This document shows, piece by piece, positions 9,543 through 17,615 of a DNA stretch of 64,000 bases. The stretch covers positions 1,180,501 to 1,244,500 of the forward strand of contig NZ_JADCLL010000001.1 in the NCBI RefSeq assembly GCF_015070375.1, given 5' to 3'. The notes below the pieces were generated by a model, which saw only the letters and a program-made list of their open reading frames with translations, made no database searches and had not been told where the DNA came from. The DNA comes from Nocardioides kribbensis. GTDB taxonomy: Bacteria; Actinomycetota; Actinomycetes; Propionibacteriales; Nocardioidaceae. Every line of letters begins with the position of its first letter. Positions within the stretch are counted from its first letter, which is position 1. The position numbers and the translations under genes are program-made.

Positions 9543-10304
9543 TCAGCCGCGGGAGATGGTGGCCCCACCGTCGACGTAGAGGGTCTGACCGGTGATGTAG
9601 GAGGCCTCGTCGCTGGCCAGGAAGGTCACCGCGGCGGCGATGTCCTCGGGGTGGCCGACGCGCTTCACGGGGTTGGCCTCGCCGCTGAGGCGGCGGAACT
9701 CCTCGACGTCCATCTTGAGCCGCGCGGCGGTCTGGTCGGTCATGTCGGTGGCGATGAAGCCCGGCGCGACGGCGTTGACGTTGACGCCGAAGGCGCCCAG
9801 CTCGAGGGCGAGGGTCTTGGTGAAGCCCTGCAGGCCCATCTTGGCCGCGGAGTAGTTGGCCTGGCCGCGGTTGCCCAGCGCCGAGGTGCTGGAGGTGTTG
9901 ACGATCTTGCCGTAGCGCTGCTCCACGAAGTGCTTCTGCGCGGCCTGGCTCATCAGGAAGGCGCCCTTGAGGTGCACGCCCATGACGAGGTCCCAGTCGA
10001 GCTCGGTCATCTTGAACAGCAGGTTGTCGCGGGTCACGCCGGCGTTGTTGACCAGGATGTGCAGGCCGCCGAGCTCCTCGACCACGCGGGCCACGGCCGC
10101 CTCGACCGAGGCCTTGTCGCTGACGTCGCAGCCGATGCCGACCGCCTGGGTGCCCAGGGTGGCCGCCGACTCCGCGGCGGCGGACTCGTCGAGGTCCACG
10201 ATCGCGACCGCGGCCCCCTCCTGAGCGAAGCGCTGGGCGGTGCCGAGCCCGATGCCGCGAGCGGCTCCGGTGATCACGGCCACGCGTCCGTCGAAACGAC
10301 CCAT
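9543..10304 (-). CDS. fabG: 3-oxoacyl-ACP reductase / SDR oxidoreductase
   Basis: 253 residues, a typical classical short-chain dehydrogenase. The NADPH-binding motif is VITGAARGIGLGTA at the N-terminus, NNAG lies near residue 90, and the catalytic Ser-Tyr-Lys set is in NTSSTSALGNRGQANYSAAKMG. The C-terminal PGFIATDMTD and GQTLYVDGGA segments fit FabG. The likely reaction is reduction of beta-ketoacyl thioesters in fatty-acid synthesis; other SDR substrates cannot be excluded, because no acyl carrier or synthase gene is adjacent. A GAGGAGG ribosome-binding site lies about 8 nt before the ATG. Confidence 0.92.
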   Translation of the reverse strand: MGRFDGRVAVITGAARGIGLGTAQRFAQEGAAVAIVDLDESAAAESAATLGTQAVGIGCDVSDKASVEAAVARVVEELGGLHILVNNAGVTRDNLLFKMTELDWDLVMGVHLKGAFLMSQAAQKHFVEQRYGKIVNTSSTSALGNRGQANYSAAKMGLQGFTKTLALELGAFGVNVNAVAPGFIATDMTDQTAARLKMDVEEFRRLSGEANPVKRVGHPEDIAAAVTFLASDEASYITGQTLYVDGGATISRG

Positions 10305-10394
10305 GCTGCTGTCCTCCTCAGTGGCCGCGGGCGCGGCCGGTGGTGTACGTCGAGACGCCGGTCACCCTAGGTCACCGGCCCGGGGGCGGTGACG

Positions 10395-10811
10395 TCAGTC
10401 CAGCGCCGACCGCAGCCGCGCGGCGTACGACGCACGCTCGCCGTCGTCGTAGCGCTGCCGCGGCCAGAAGAAGCCCCGCAGGCCGTCGCCCTTGGTGCGC
10501 GGCACGACGTGCAGGTGCAGGTGGGGCACCGACTGGCTGACGGTGTTGTTGATCGAGACCCAGCTGCCCTGCGCGCCCAGCGCCTCGACCACCGCGGTGC
10601 AGAGCCGCTGGGCCGCGGCCAGGAACGGGTCGCGCAGCTCGCCGGGCAGGTCGGGCAGGGTCACGACGTGGGTGCGCGGCACGAGCAGCACGTGGCCGCG
10701 GAAGACCGGTCGCTGGTCGAGGAAGGCGACGAGGTCGTCGGTCTCCAGCACGAGGTCGGCCGGGGTCTCCCCCGCCACGATCGCGCAGAAGACGCAGCCG
10801 GCCTCGCTCAC
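10395..10811 (-). CDS. HIT family protein (nucleotide hydrolase/transferase)
   Basis: 138 residues from the GTG at 10811, which overlaps the upstream stop as GTGA; a second GTG lies 6 nt earlier. A CVFCAI zinc half-site near the N-terminus and the histidine triad PHLHLHVVPR near residue 100 identify the HINT/FHIT superfamily. Members hydrolyse nucleotide phosphoramidates or dinucleoside polyphosphates in the cytosol. It is translationally coupled to a secreted M15 peptidase, with no obvious functional link. Confidence 0.92.
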   Translation of the reverse strand: MSEAGCVFCAIVAGETPADLVLETDDLVAFLDQRPVFRGHVLLVPRTHVVTLPDLPGELRDPFLAAAQRLCTAVVEALGAQGSWVSINNTVSQSVPHLHLHVVPRTKGDGLRGFFWPRQRYDDGERASYAARLRSALD

Positions 10812-12211
10812 TCGCACACGACCCCGGCGCAGCGCGGGTCGAGCACGACGCGGCCGGCGCCCGCGCTGGCGTCGAAGTGGTGGGCGTCCTGCACGCCGTA
10901 GGTCCAGCGCAGGCCGTGGGCCCGCATGGCGCTGACCACGGCGTGGGCCGAGGAGCGCCACGCGACCCTCGGGTGCGAGCGGGAGGGCCACCAGGTGTTG
11001 GGCACCGTGCCCTGCTGGGAGCGGTAGGGGTTCTCCCACGGGTTGACGTCGAGGGAGCGGCCGTAGGAGTGCGGGGAGCGCACGCCCGGGCGCCCGACGA
11101 CGTCGCGGCAGTTGAAGGCCGAGGTGTTGTCGGCGGCCATCGAGGCGTAGTCGTCGGCGCCACCGAGGCGCTTCGACCAGCCGAAGCGGTCCACGCGGTA
11201 CATCGCGCGGATCGGCAGCTGCTCGCGGTACATCTGGCCCAGCGCGCCCGCCATCTGGCCGACGGCGCCGGTGGCGGCCACCAGCTCACCGCGGTAGCGG
11301 TAGCCGTCGAAGCCCCAGTAGTTGATGCGCAGCAGCCGCAGGCCGGAGCGGCCCACGGGGCAGCCGGCGTGCCAGCTGCGGCCGGTCATCTGCTTCCAGA
11401 CCCCGTCGGGGATGGTGGTGACGACCGGGCGGGCGCCCTCGCCGGTGGCGCGGGGCTGGCGGGGCAGGGAGATGCGGGGCCGCGGGGCGCCGGCGGGCAG
11501 TGCGACCGGGGTGCCCGGCGGGCGGTTGTCGACCAGGTGCGTGCCGCTGACCGAGCGCTCGAGCCAGGCCTTGGCGGGGGCGAGGGCGCGGTAGACGGTG
11601 TCGACGCGGGGGCGCACCGTCAGCGAGGCGCGGCCCTGGTCGTCGGTGCGCACCCGGACCGGGTCGCTCCACGCCTTCGCGCCTCGCGGCTTGCTCTGCA
11701 CCGTGACGCGCCCCGCCACCGGCGTGCCGCTGCCGGTGGTCCACCGCACCGCGAGGTCCACCGACCGCTCGTCGACGACCTTCCCGGGCCCGCCCAGGCG
11801 CAGGTCGGAGCCGCGCTTGCGCAGCGGCAGCACCGTGGTGACCTCGGCCGCCGGGTGGGCCGCGTCGCCGGCGAAGGACGCGCGCACGACGTTGTCCTTC
11901 GGCGCGCGGGCGACCACGACGTCGACGACCACCGCGCCGGCCTCGTCGGTCAGGGCGCGGGCGACCTCGGCCCACTCCCCTCCCCGGCGCCGCTCGACGA
12001 CGACCTCCGCCCCGGTGACCGGGGCGCCGGCGTCGTCGCGCAGCGTCGCCGTGAGCGGCGTGGCGGTGTCGGCGTACCGCGCGGGCGCCTCGAGGCTCAG
12101 CCCCGGTGCGGGGGCCGCACCCGCGGGCACGACCGTCAGGGCCGCGCCCGCGAGGGCGGCGCAGACGAGCAGGACGAGCAGGCGCAGAGGGGTCTGCAGC
12201 AGGGACGGCAT
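10808..12211 (-). CDS. secreted M15-type D-alanyl-D-alanine carboxypeptidase-like protein
   Basis: 467 residues. A Sec signal peptide (LLQTPLRLLVLLVCAALAGA, cleavage near AGAAPAP) is followed by two beta-sandwich, Ig-like segments (about 35-240; LTDEAGAVVVDVVV, RTDDQGRASLTVRP). The C-terminal 180 residues carry the zinc peptidase of the M15 family, with SPHSYGRSLDVNPWENPY supplying the His and Asp ligands and VQDAHHFDAS the last His. The front domains probably place the enzyme on the cell wall. The product should trim peptidoglycan stem peptides. ATG 12211 was preferred to the upstream in-frame ATG because the signal peptide starts there. Confidence 0.87.
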   Translation of the reverse strand: MPSLLQTPLRLLVLLVCAALAGAALTVVPAGAAPAPGLSLEAPARYADTATPLTATLRDDAGAPVTGAEVVVERRRGGEWAEVARALTDEAGAVVVDVVVARAPKDNVVRASFAGDAAHPAAEVTTVLPLRKRGSDLRLGGPGKVVDERSVDLAVRWTTGSGTPVAGRVTVQSKPRGAKAWSDPVRVRTDDQGRASLTVRPRVDTVYRALAPAKAWLERSVSGTHLVDNRPPGTPVALPAGAPRPRISLPRQPRATGEGARPVVTTIPDGVWKQMTGRSWHAGCPVGRSGLRLLRINYWGFDGYRYRGELVAATGAVGQMAGALGQMYREQLPIRAMYRVDRFGWSKRLGGADDYASMAADNTSAFNCRDVVGRPGVRSPHSYGRSLDVNPWENPYRSQQGTVPNTWWPSRSHPRVAWRSSAHAVVSAMRAHGLRWTYGVQDAHHFDASAGAGRVVLDPRCAGVVCE

Positions 12212-12299
12212 GGCGCTCAGTGTGCCGATCCCCCGCGCCGATGGGCAGCCCCCACGCGGGCGAGGCACGCGCGGGGCCCGCCCCGGTCCCGGCCGCCGG

Positions 12300-13490
12300 C
12301 TACCGCCCCGCGACCCAGGTGTCGCGCGCGTAGACCGCGGAGTCGGGGTGGTCGGCGAAGACCCCGTCGACCCCGGCGTCGAGGAAGGCCTGCACCTCGG
12401 CGAAGACGTCGCCCTTGGCGTCGGGGTCGGTGCCGGTGCGGAAGTCGGTGGCCATGAACTGGTTCTCGTCGCGCACGGTGAACACCACGACCCGCAGGCC
12501 CGCCGCGTGGGCGTCGTCGACGACGTCGCTGGGCCCGGTCAGCGCCCCGGAGGCGTCGCGCGGCAGCACGACGTCCTTGTTGGGGCCCAGCCAGTCGGCG
12601 TAGCGCGCCACCTTCGCGAGCCCCGCCGGCGTCACGAGGTCGGCGTACGTCGTGTCCTTGCCGGCCGCGACGAGGTCGTAGGGCGCGCCGGTGGCGTCGA
12701 CCAGCTGCTCGACGGGCGCCTCGGTGAGGCGGTCGATCTGCTTGAGGTTGGTGGTCTCGAAGGACTGGATGAGCACCTTGCTGCGCTTCTCGTCCAGGCC
12801 GAAGCGCTTGAGCTCGCGCAGCATCGGCTCCTCCAGGGACAGCCCGATGGAGTCGAAGTAGGTGGGGTGCTTGGTCTCCGGCGCGACGCCGATCCTGCGG
12901 CCGGTCTCCCGGGAGGCCTGGCGGGCCAGGCGCAGCACCTCGGTGAAGGTCGGCACCCGGAAGCGGCCGTCGTAGCGGGTGTTGTCGGGGCGCACCTGCG
13001 GCAGCCGCTCCACGGCCCGCAGGGTGCGCAGCTCGCGCAGCGTGAAGTCCTCGGTGAACCACCCGGTGACCTCGCGGCCGTCGATGGTCTTGGTGGTGCG
13101 GCGGTCCGCGAACTCGGGGTGCTCGGCGACGTCGGTGGTGCCGCTGATCTCGTTCTCGTGGCGGGCCACGAGCACGCCGTCCTTGGTCGGGACCAGGTCG
13201 GGCTCGATGTAGTCGGCGCCGAGCTGGACGGCCAGGCGGTAGGAGGCGAGCGTGTGCTCGGGGCGGTAGCCCGAGGCGCCGCGGTGGCCGACGACGACCG
13301 GGGTGCGCAGCTGGGTGACGGGCCGCTCGGCGGCAGGGGCCTGGGCGGCGCGCTCCTGCTCGAGCGCGCCGGCGCCGCCGGCGGGGCGGGCCCCGGCGGG
13401 GGCGAGGAGGCCGGGCCCGGCCAGGAGGGCCAGGGCGGTGAGCCCGGCGACGGGCAGCAGGGTGCGGGGGGAGGTCTTCCGAGAGGTCAT
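12300..13490 (-). CDS. secreted glycerophosphodiester phosphodiesterase
   Basis: 396 residues. An N-terminal signal segment (LLPVAGLTALALLAGPGLLA) suggests export. The GDPD TIM barrel starts near residue 65 with VVGHRGASGYRPEHTLASY, followed by ADYIEPDLVPTKDGVLVARHE, giving the catalytic His pair and the metal-binding Glu/Asp. The C-terminal VFTVRDENQFMATD and GVDGVFADHPDSA segments complete the barrel. It hydrolyses glycerophosphodiesters to glycerol-3-phosphate and an alcohol, usually for phosphate or carbon scavenging. A TACGGT box 6 nt before the ATG indicates a leaderless transcript. Confidence 0.94.
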   Translation of the reverse strand: MTSRKTSPRTLLPVAGLTALALLAGPGLLAPAGARPAGGAGALEQERAAQAPAAERPVTQLRTPVVVGHRGASGYRPEHTLASYRLAVQLGADYIEPDLVPTKDGVLVARHENEISGTTDVAEHPEFADRRTTKTIDGREVTGWFTEDFTLRELRTLRAVERLPQVRPDNTRYDGRFRVPTFTEVLRLARQASRETGRRIGVAPETKHPTYFDSIGLSLEEPMLRELKRFGLDEKRSKVLIQSFETTNLKQIDRLTEAPVEQLVDATGAPYDLVAAGKDTTYADLVTPAGLAKVARYADWLGPNKDVVLPRDASGALTGPSDVVDDAHAAGLRVVVFTVRDENQFMATDFRTGTDPDAKGDVFAEVQAFLDAGVDGVFADHPDSAVYARDTWVAGR

Positions 13491-13496
13491 GGGCGC

Positions 13497-13502
13497 ACCG
13501 TA
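13497..13502 (-). promoter_or_regulatory. -10 box of leaderless GDPD gene
   Basis: TACGGT on the minus strand, six bases from the ATG at 13490. Confidence 0.55.
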
Positions 13503-13575
13503 GGACGACGCCGGTGGCCGGTCGGGGAGGCGGCCGTGAACGGCGGGCGACGCGCAGCGGTCCAGCGCGGGACCC

Positions 13576-14109
13576 TCAGCGCACCCCGGGGGCGTAGATC
13601 ACCTCGGGTCGCTCGATGCACAGGCGGGTCTCGTCGTCGGCGGCGAGCTCCGGGTGCGCGGCCAGGGCGGGCTGCAGCTGGGCGGCCAGGACGTCCATGC
13701 GGGGCACGAACGGGGTGGAGACGCCGATGTCGGCCTGGCCCGGCCGCCGTACGTCGAGGAACCAGCGCCCCGTGTTGCCGGGCGCCGACGACGACACGAA
13801 GCGGTGGATCCGCACGGTCGTCGGCGGAGCCAGCGGGGCCTCGCGCCGCTGCCAGAGTGCCCGCTGGTGGAAGGTCCCGGTGGTCTGGTCGATCCAGACC
13901 CGCGAGGTCCACACGATGCCGATGCCCAGCAGGAGCGCGAGCGAGAGGAGCCCGAGCAGGGGCACGACCACGACGGTCAGCGGCGTCCAGTCCATGGTGC
14001 CCCGCACCACGCGCAGCAGGTTCCACCCGAAGCCCGCGACCACGAGCGCGGCGACGGCGGTCATCAGCAGCCGCCACAGGATCGAGGGCCGCATCGTCTG
14101 GTCGCTCAT
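13576..14109 (-). CDS. two-helix membrane protein of unknown function
   Basis: 177 residues from the ATG at 14109 (MSDQTMRPSIL). Two hydrophobic helices (about 10-30 and 45-68) are joined by a short loop, followed by a soluble C-terminal half with beta character (RVWIDQTTGTFHQRALW, RWFLDVRRPGQADIGVS). This layout resembles small PH-like membrane proteins, but I do not recognise the family. It is divergent from the YbaB/EspC-type cassette and may belong with it. Confidence 0.7.
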   Translation of the reverse strand: MSDQTMRPSILWRLLMTAVAALVVAGFGWNLLRVVRGTMDWTPLTVVVVPLLGLLSLALLLGIGIVWTSRVWIDQTTGTFHQRALWQRREAPLAPPTTVRIHRFVSSSAPGNTGRWFLDVRRPGQADIGVSTPFVPRMDVLAAQLQPALAAHPELAADDETRLCIERPEVIYAPGVR

Positions 14110-14274
14110 GGTGCCTCCGAGGGGTGACCGCCCGCGACGGCGGGGAGGGGCGGGAGGGTCGGGTGGTGACTGCTCCCCGACCCTAGCCGCTGCTCGGCAG
14201 CGGTGTTTCGCGGTGCGCGCCGGGGGGCAGTGTGCCGTCGACGCCACCCCCACGCCGGACGAGAGGAACCCGCC

Positions 14275-14697
14275 ATGCTGACCGGAGAATCCGAGGCGAG
14301 AGCCCGCATCGAGCGCGCCGCCGCCCAGGCGGAGGACAACTTGCGACGGGCCCAGCGGATGAACGGCGAGCTGGCCGAGGTGAGGTCGGTGGGCCATTCC
14401 CGCGACGGCGGGGCCGAGGTCACCGTCAGCGCCTCGGGCGTGCTGGTCGACCTGCACGTCACCGCGAAGCTCGCGCAGCGCCCCGCCGAGGAGATCCGCG
14501 CCGCCATCCTGCAGGCCAACGCCGAGGCCTGCGCGCAGGCCCAGCAGCAGGTGCGCGAGGTCTCCGGTCGTTGGCTGGGTGAGCGCAGCGAGTCGGCCGC
14601 GGAGATGGACCGGCACTTCGGCTCGATGCTCGACCAGGCCGCGACCCCGCCGGAGGACGGGCCGCGGGGCTCGGCGGGCAGTGGGGTGCTGCGATGA
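14275..14697 (+). CDS. YbaB/EbfC-like protein of a type VII secretion cassette
   Basis: 140 residues. The YbaB fold is suggested by a basic helix (ARARIERAAAQAEDNLRRA), a central strand pair (EVTVSASGVLVDLHVT) and a second helix (AEEIRAAILQANAEACAQAQQQV). Canonical YbaB is about 105 residues and binds DNA; variants beside ESX substrate genes are common in actinobacteria and may act as regulators or chaperones. Its stop overlaps the next ATG as ATGA, so the cassette is co-translated. The start is ATG 14275, preceded by GAGAGGAA. Confidence 0.8.
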   Translation: MLTGESEARARIERAAAQAEDNLRRAQRMNGELAEVRSVGHSRDGGAEVTVSASGVLVDLHVTAKLAQRPAEEIRAAILQANAEACAQAQQQVREVSGRWLGERSESAAEMDRHFGSMLDQAATPPEDGPRGSAGSGVLR

Positions 14698-14999
14698 GCA
14701 TCGACGTCACCCTGGGTGAGATGAGGGCCCACGCCTCGCACCTCGACGACATCGCGGAGACCGCCACCGAGGGTGTCGACGCCGGTCGCGCCGTCTCCAT
14801 CCACGGCGACGCGTTCGGCCTGCTCTGCGCCTTCATCGGCGAGGCGCTGGAGCCGGTGCAGGCGGTGGGCGTCGACTCGGCCAAGGCGGCGGTCGCCGGC
14901 GTGTCCGGCACCGCCGACGCCGTCCGTGGCCTGGCCGACATCTTCGGCTGGACCGACGACGTCGTGAACGACCTCTTCAACGTCTTCAAGGGGCAGTGA
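14694..14999 (+). CDS. EspC-like ESX (type VII) secretion-associated protein
   Basis: 101 residues, the length expected for DUF2580/EspC-type proteins. It is a helical hairpin with MSIDVTLGEMRAHASHLDDI at the front and a turn near GDAFGLLC, ending LFNVFKGQ. EspC-like proteins are exported by, or help assemble, ESX/type VII systems. No EccC or other secretion machinery is in the window, so export would rely on a system elsewhere. Both ends overlap their neighbours (ATGA upstream, TGATG downstream). Confidence 0.75.
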   Translation: MSIDVTLGEMRAHASHLDDIAETATEGVDAGRAVSIHGDAFGLLCAFIGEALEPVQAVGVDSAKAAVAGVSGTADAVRGLADIFGWTDDVVNDLFNVFKGQ

Positions 15000-15904
15000 T
15001 GACCGATCCGCTCGTGGCCCCCGAGGTCGACTCGACGGCGTGGTACACCGGCGCCGGGCCGGTGGAGAGCCTGGCGGCCAGCGGGGTGGCGCTCTCGGAG
15101 GGCGACTGGGTCGAGGGCGCGGTCAACGGCGTCTTCGGCGGCCTCGAGACGCTCGCCGACATGACCGACCCCTTCGGCGCCGTCGTCGGCATGATCGGCG
15201 GCTTCATCATGGAGCACGTCGCCCCCTTCCCCGAGTGGCTGGACCAGCTCGCCGGCAACCCCGACGAGATCCGTTCCTTCGCCACCACGTGGATGAACGT
15301 CGCCGACCACCTCGACAGCAACGCCGACGACTTCCTCGCCACCGTCCGACGCGACGCCGGTCGGTGGGAGGGCCTCGCCGTCGACGCCTACACCGCCGCC
15401 GCGGACGCGCTCGAGGACATCCTCAAGGCCTTCGCCACCGCGATCCGCGGGGTGGGCGGCGCCACCGAGCTCGCCGGCGGCATCGTCGCCGGCGTGCGCG
15501 CCCTCGTGCGCGACGCCATCGTCGAGGTGGTCAGCTGGATCCTCGGGGCGATCTGGAAGTTCACCACCCCGTACCTCCCCAAGGGCCTGCAGGAGCTGGC
15601 TTCCACCGTCGTGGAGTGGGTCGCGAAGGTCCGGCGCTTCCTCGACGACCTGGTGTCGACCGTCAGCCAGCTCGGCACCCGCATGAACGACCTGATCGCC
15701 TCGATGGGCGACGGCGGCGCCAAGGTGTCGGAGGTGCTGGGGCGGTGGGGTCAGCTCTCGGTCGTCGAGCCCGGGTTCGACATGGACCGACTGGTGAGCT
15801 CGGTGTCACCCGGGGGCGGTGGCCTCAGCAGCGGGATCCCGACCCTCGCGAAGGTCACCTACGACGGTCTGACGGAGTCCACCAAGTACGTCAGCGACGA
15901 GTGA
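14999..15904 (+). CDS. WXG/PPE-like type VII secretion substrate candidate
   Basis: 301 residues. After an N-terminal glycine/alanine-rich segment with an amphipathic hydrophobic stretch (DPFGAVVGMIGGFIMEH), a long helical hairpin carries a WxG-like turn at RWEGLAVDAYTAAAD near residue 125. A further hydrophobic helix (VEVVSWILGAIWKF) and a C-terminal amphipathic region follow. The size and position after an EspC-like gene fit a secreted effector or structural substrate, but no toxin catalytic motif is visible. It overlaps the upstream stop by one base. Confidence 0.72.
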   Translation: MTDPLVAPEVDSTAWYTGAGPVESLAASGVALSEGDWVEGAVNGVFGGLETLADMTDPFGAVVGMIGGFIMEHVAPFPEWLDQLAGNPDEIRSFATTWMNVADHLDSNADDFLATVRRDAGRWEGLAVDAYTAAADALEDILKAFATAIRGVGGATELAGGIVAGVRALVRDAIVEVVSWILGAIWKFTTPYLPKGLQELASTVVEWVAKVRRFLDDLVSTVSQLGTRMNDLIASMGDGGAKVSEVLGRWGQLSVVEPGFDMDRLVSSVSPGGGGLSSGIPTLAKVTYDGLTESTKYVSDE

Positions 15905-17615
15905 GGCCCCGGCTCGCGGAGGCCACCGACACCGCGAGCACGGAGACGAGCACGAGGGCCAGGGTGGGCGCGGCGACGACCCACCAGGCCCGTTCGGCGT
16001 AGCCGATGCCCTCGGCGAGCAGCAGGCCCCACTCGGGCGAGGGCTGGCCCGGGCCGAGCCCCAGGAAGCCGAGCGAGGCCAGCGCCAGGGTCACCCCCGG
16101 CACGCGCAGCGCGGCGTGGCGCACGACGGGGCCGACGGCGCCCGGCAGCAAGTGGCACCAGGTGCGTCGCAGCGGCCCGACCCCCAGCACGGGGAGCACC
16201 GCGACGTGGGGGCGGCCGCGGGCCTCGGTGACGAGGGCCGAGGTGTGCGCGGCCAGGGGCGCCCAGCTCACGGCCGCCACCGCCACCGCCGCACCGAGCG
16301 TCGAGGGTCCGGCGAGGGCGGCCACGAGCAGTCCGGCCACGATGGGCGGGGCGGCGTTGGTGACCTCGACCGGGCCCGCGGAGAGGCGGGGCGCCAGCCC
16401 GACCACGAGGCCCACCACGAGGCACACCGCCACCACGGCGAGGGCGGTGCCGACCGTGCTGAGCGCCCCGTGGGCCAGGCGGGCGAGCAGGTCGCGTCCG
16501 CTGGCGTCGGCACCGAGCCACAGCCCCGGTCGCGGCGCCTCGAGCCGCTCGTGGGCCGACGCGTAGGGATCGCCCGGCAGCCCGGCGAGCACCATGACCA
16601 GCAGCAGCCCCCCGGCCAGGAGCGGTACGCCGAGGGCGCGCCGGCCCGCCCGCGGGGCGGGCGCGGCGCTCGGCACGCTGGCCAGCCGCAGGGCCGGTCC
16701 GAGCAGGGCGCGCCGCAGCAGCGTCACGACGAGGCCGACCGCGACGGCCACGACGACCAGCAGCAGCACGCCGGCCTGGAGCGCCGGCACGTCCTGCGCG
16801 CTCGCCGCGCCCAGCACCGCCCGGCCCAGCCCCGGCACGGCGAAGACCTCCTCCACCGCGACCGCGCCCCCGAGCAGCCCGACCACGACGAGGCCGACCT
16901 GGCCCACGACCGACGGCAGGGCACGGCGCAGCACGGCGAGGGCCAGCCGGGCCCGGGAGCGCCCGACCAGCAACCAGGTGTGCACCCACGGCTCCCCCAC
17001 CACCGCGCCCACCGCGTCGGCCAGCAGGCGGCCGACCAGTCCCCCGCCGGGCAGCCCCAGCGCGAGCGCCGGCAGCACGAGGTGCTCGGGGCCCTGCCAG
17101 CCGTAGGGCGGCAGCCAGCCCAGCCACACCGCGCCCACCAGCAGCAGCACGGCGCTGAGCACGAACTCCGGGAGCGCGGTGAGCGCCACCGCGCCGACGC
17201 CGGCGCCCGCCCCGCGGTCGCCGCGCAGCCCGCCGACCAGCGCGGGCACCGCCACGACGGCCGCGACGACCAGCGCCACCACGAGCGCGGCGAGCATGAG
17301 CGTCAGCGAGACGCCGGCCGCCGACAGCAGCCCGGGGCCGACCGGGCGCCCGGAGATCCACGACGTGCCGAGGTCGCCGCGCGCCAGGCCCGCCACCCAG
17401 TCGCCCAGCACCGCGAGCGGTCCACGGTCGAGGCCGAGCTCGGCGCGCACCGCGGCCAGCGCCGCGGGCGTCGCCTCGAGCTCGGCGTACCGCGCGCGCA
17501 GGACGGTGTACTCCGCCGAGCGCCCCGAGAGCCAGGGCAGCAGACCCACGAGCACGAGCACGCCCAGCCCGGCGCCCAGGCGCGAGGCGGTGACCAGGGC
17601 CGCCGCGCGCGTCAT
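15891..17615 (-). CDS. fused Dpp/Opp/Nik-type ABC transporter permease (B and C halves in one protein)
   Basis: 574 residues. Two permease halves are joined in one chain: residues 1-290 match DppB/NikB (SAEYTVLRARYAELEATPAAL periplasmic loop, then the VFAVPGLGRAVLGAASAQD coupling-helix region), and residues about 310-574 match DppC/NikC (LWLGADASGRDLLARLAHG, SLGFLGLGPGQPSPEWG). Normally these are separate proteins of about 310 and 280 residues. The ATG at 17615 overlaps the stop of the substrate-binding protein gene as ATGA. The 3' end overlaps the convergent type VII substrate gene by 14 bp. The halves form the membrane channel for a peptide, nickel or metal-chelate importer. Confidence 0.88.
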   Translation of the reverse strand: MTRAAALVTASRLGAGLGVLVLVGLLPWLSGRSAEYTVLRARYAELEATPAALAAVRAELGLDRGPLAVLGDWVAGLARGDLGTSWISGRPVGPGLLSAAGVSLTLMLAALVVALVVAAVVAVPALVGGLRGDRGAGAGVGAVALTALPEFVLSAVLLLVGAVWLGWLPPYGWQGPEHLVLPALALGLPGGGLVGRLLADAVGAVVGEPWVHTWLLVGRSRARLALAVLRRALPSVVGQVGLVVVGLLGGAVAVEEVFAVPGLGRAVLGAASAQDVPALQAGVLLLVVVAVAVGLVVTLLRRALLGPALRLASVPSAAPAPRAGRRALGVPLLAGGLLLVMVLAGLPGDPYASAHERLEAPRPGLWLGADASGRDLLARLAHGALSTVGTALAVVAVCLVVGLVVGLAPRLSAGPVEVTNAAPPIVAGLLVAALAGPSTLGAAVAVAAVSWAPLAAHTSALVTEARGRPHVAVLPVLGVGPLRRTWCHLLPGAVGPVVRHAALRVPGVTLALASLGFLGLGPGQPSPEWGLLLAEGIGYAERAWWVVAAPTLALVLVSVLAVSVASASRGLTRR

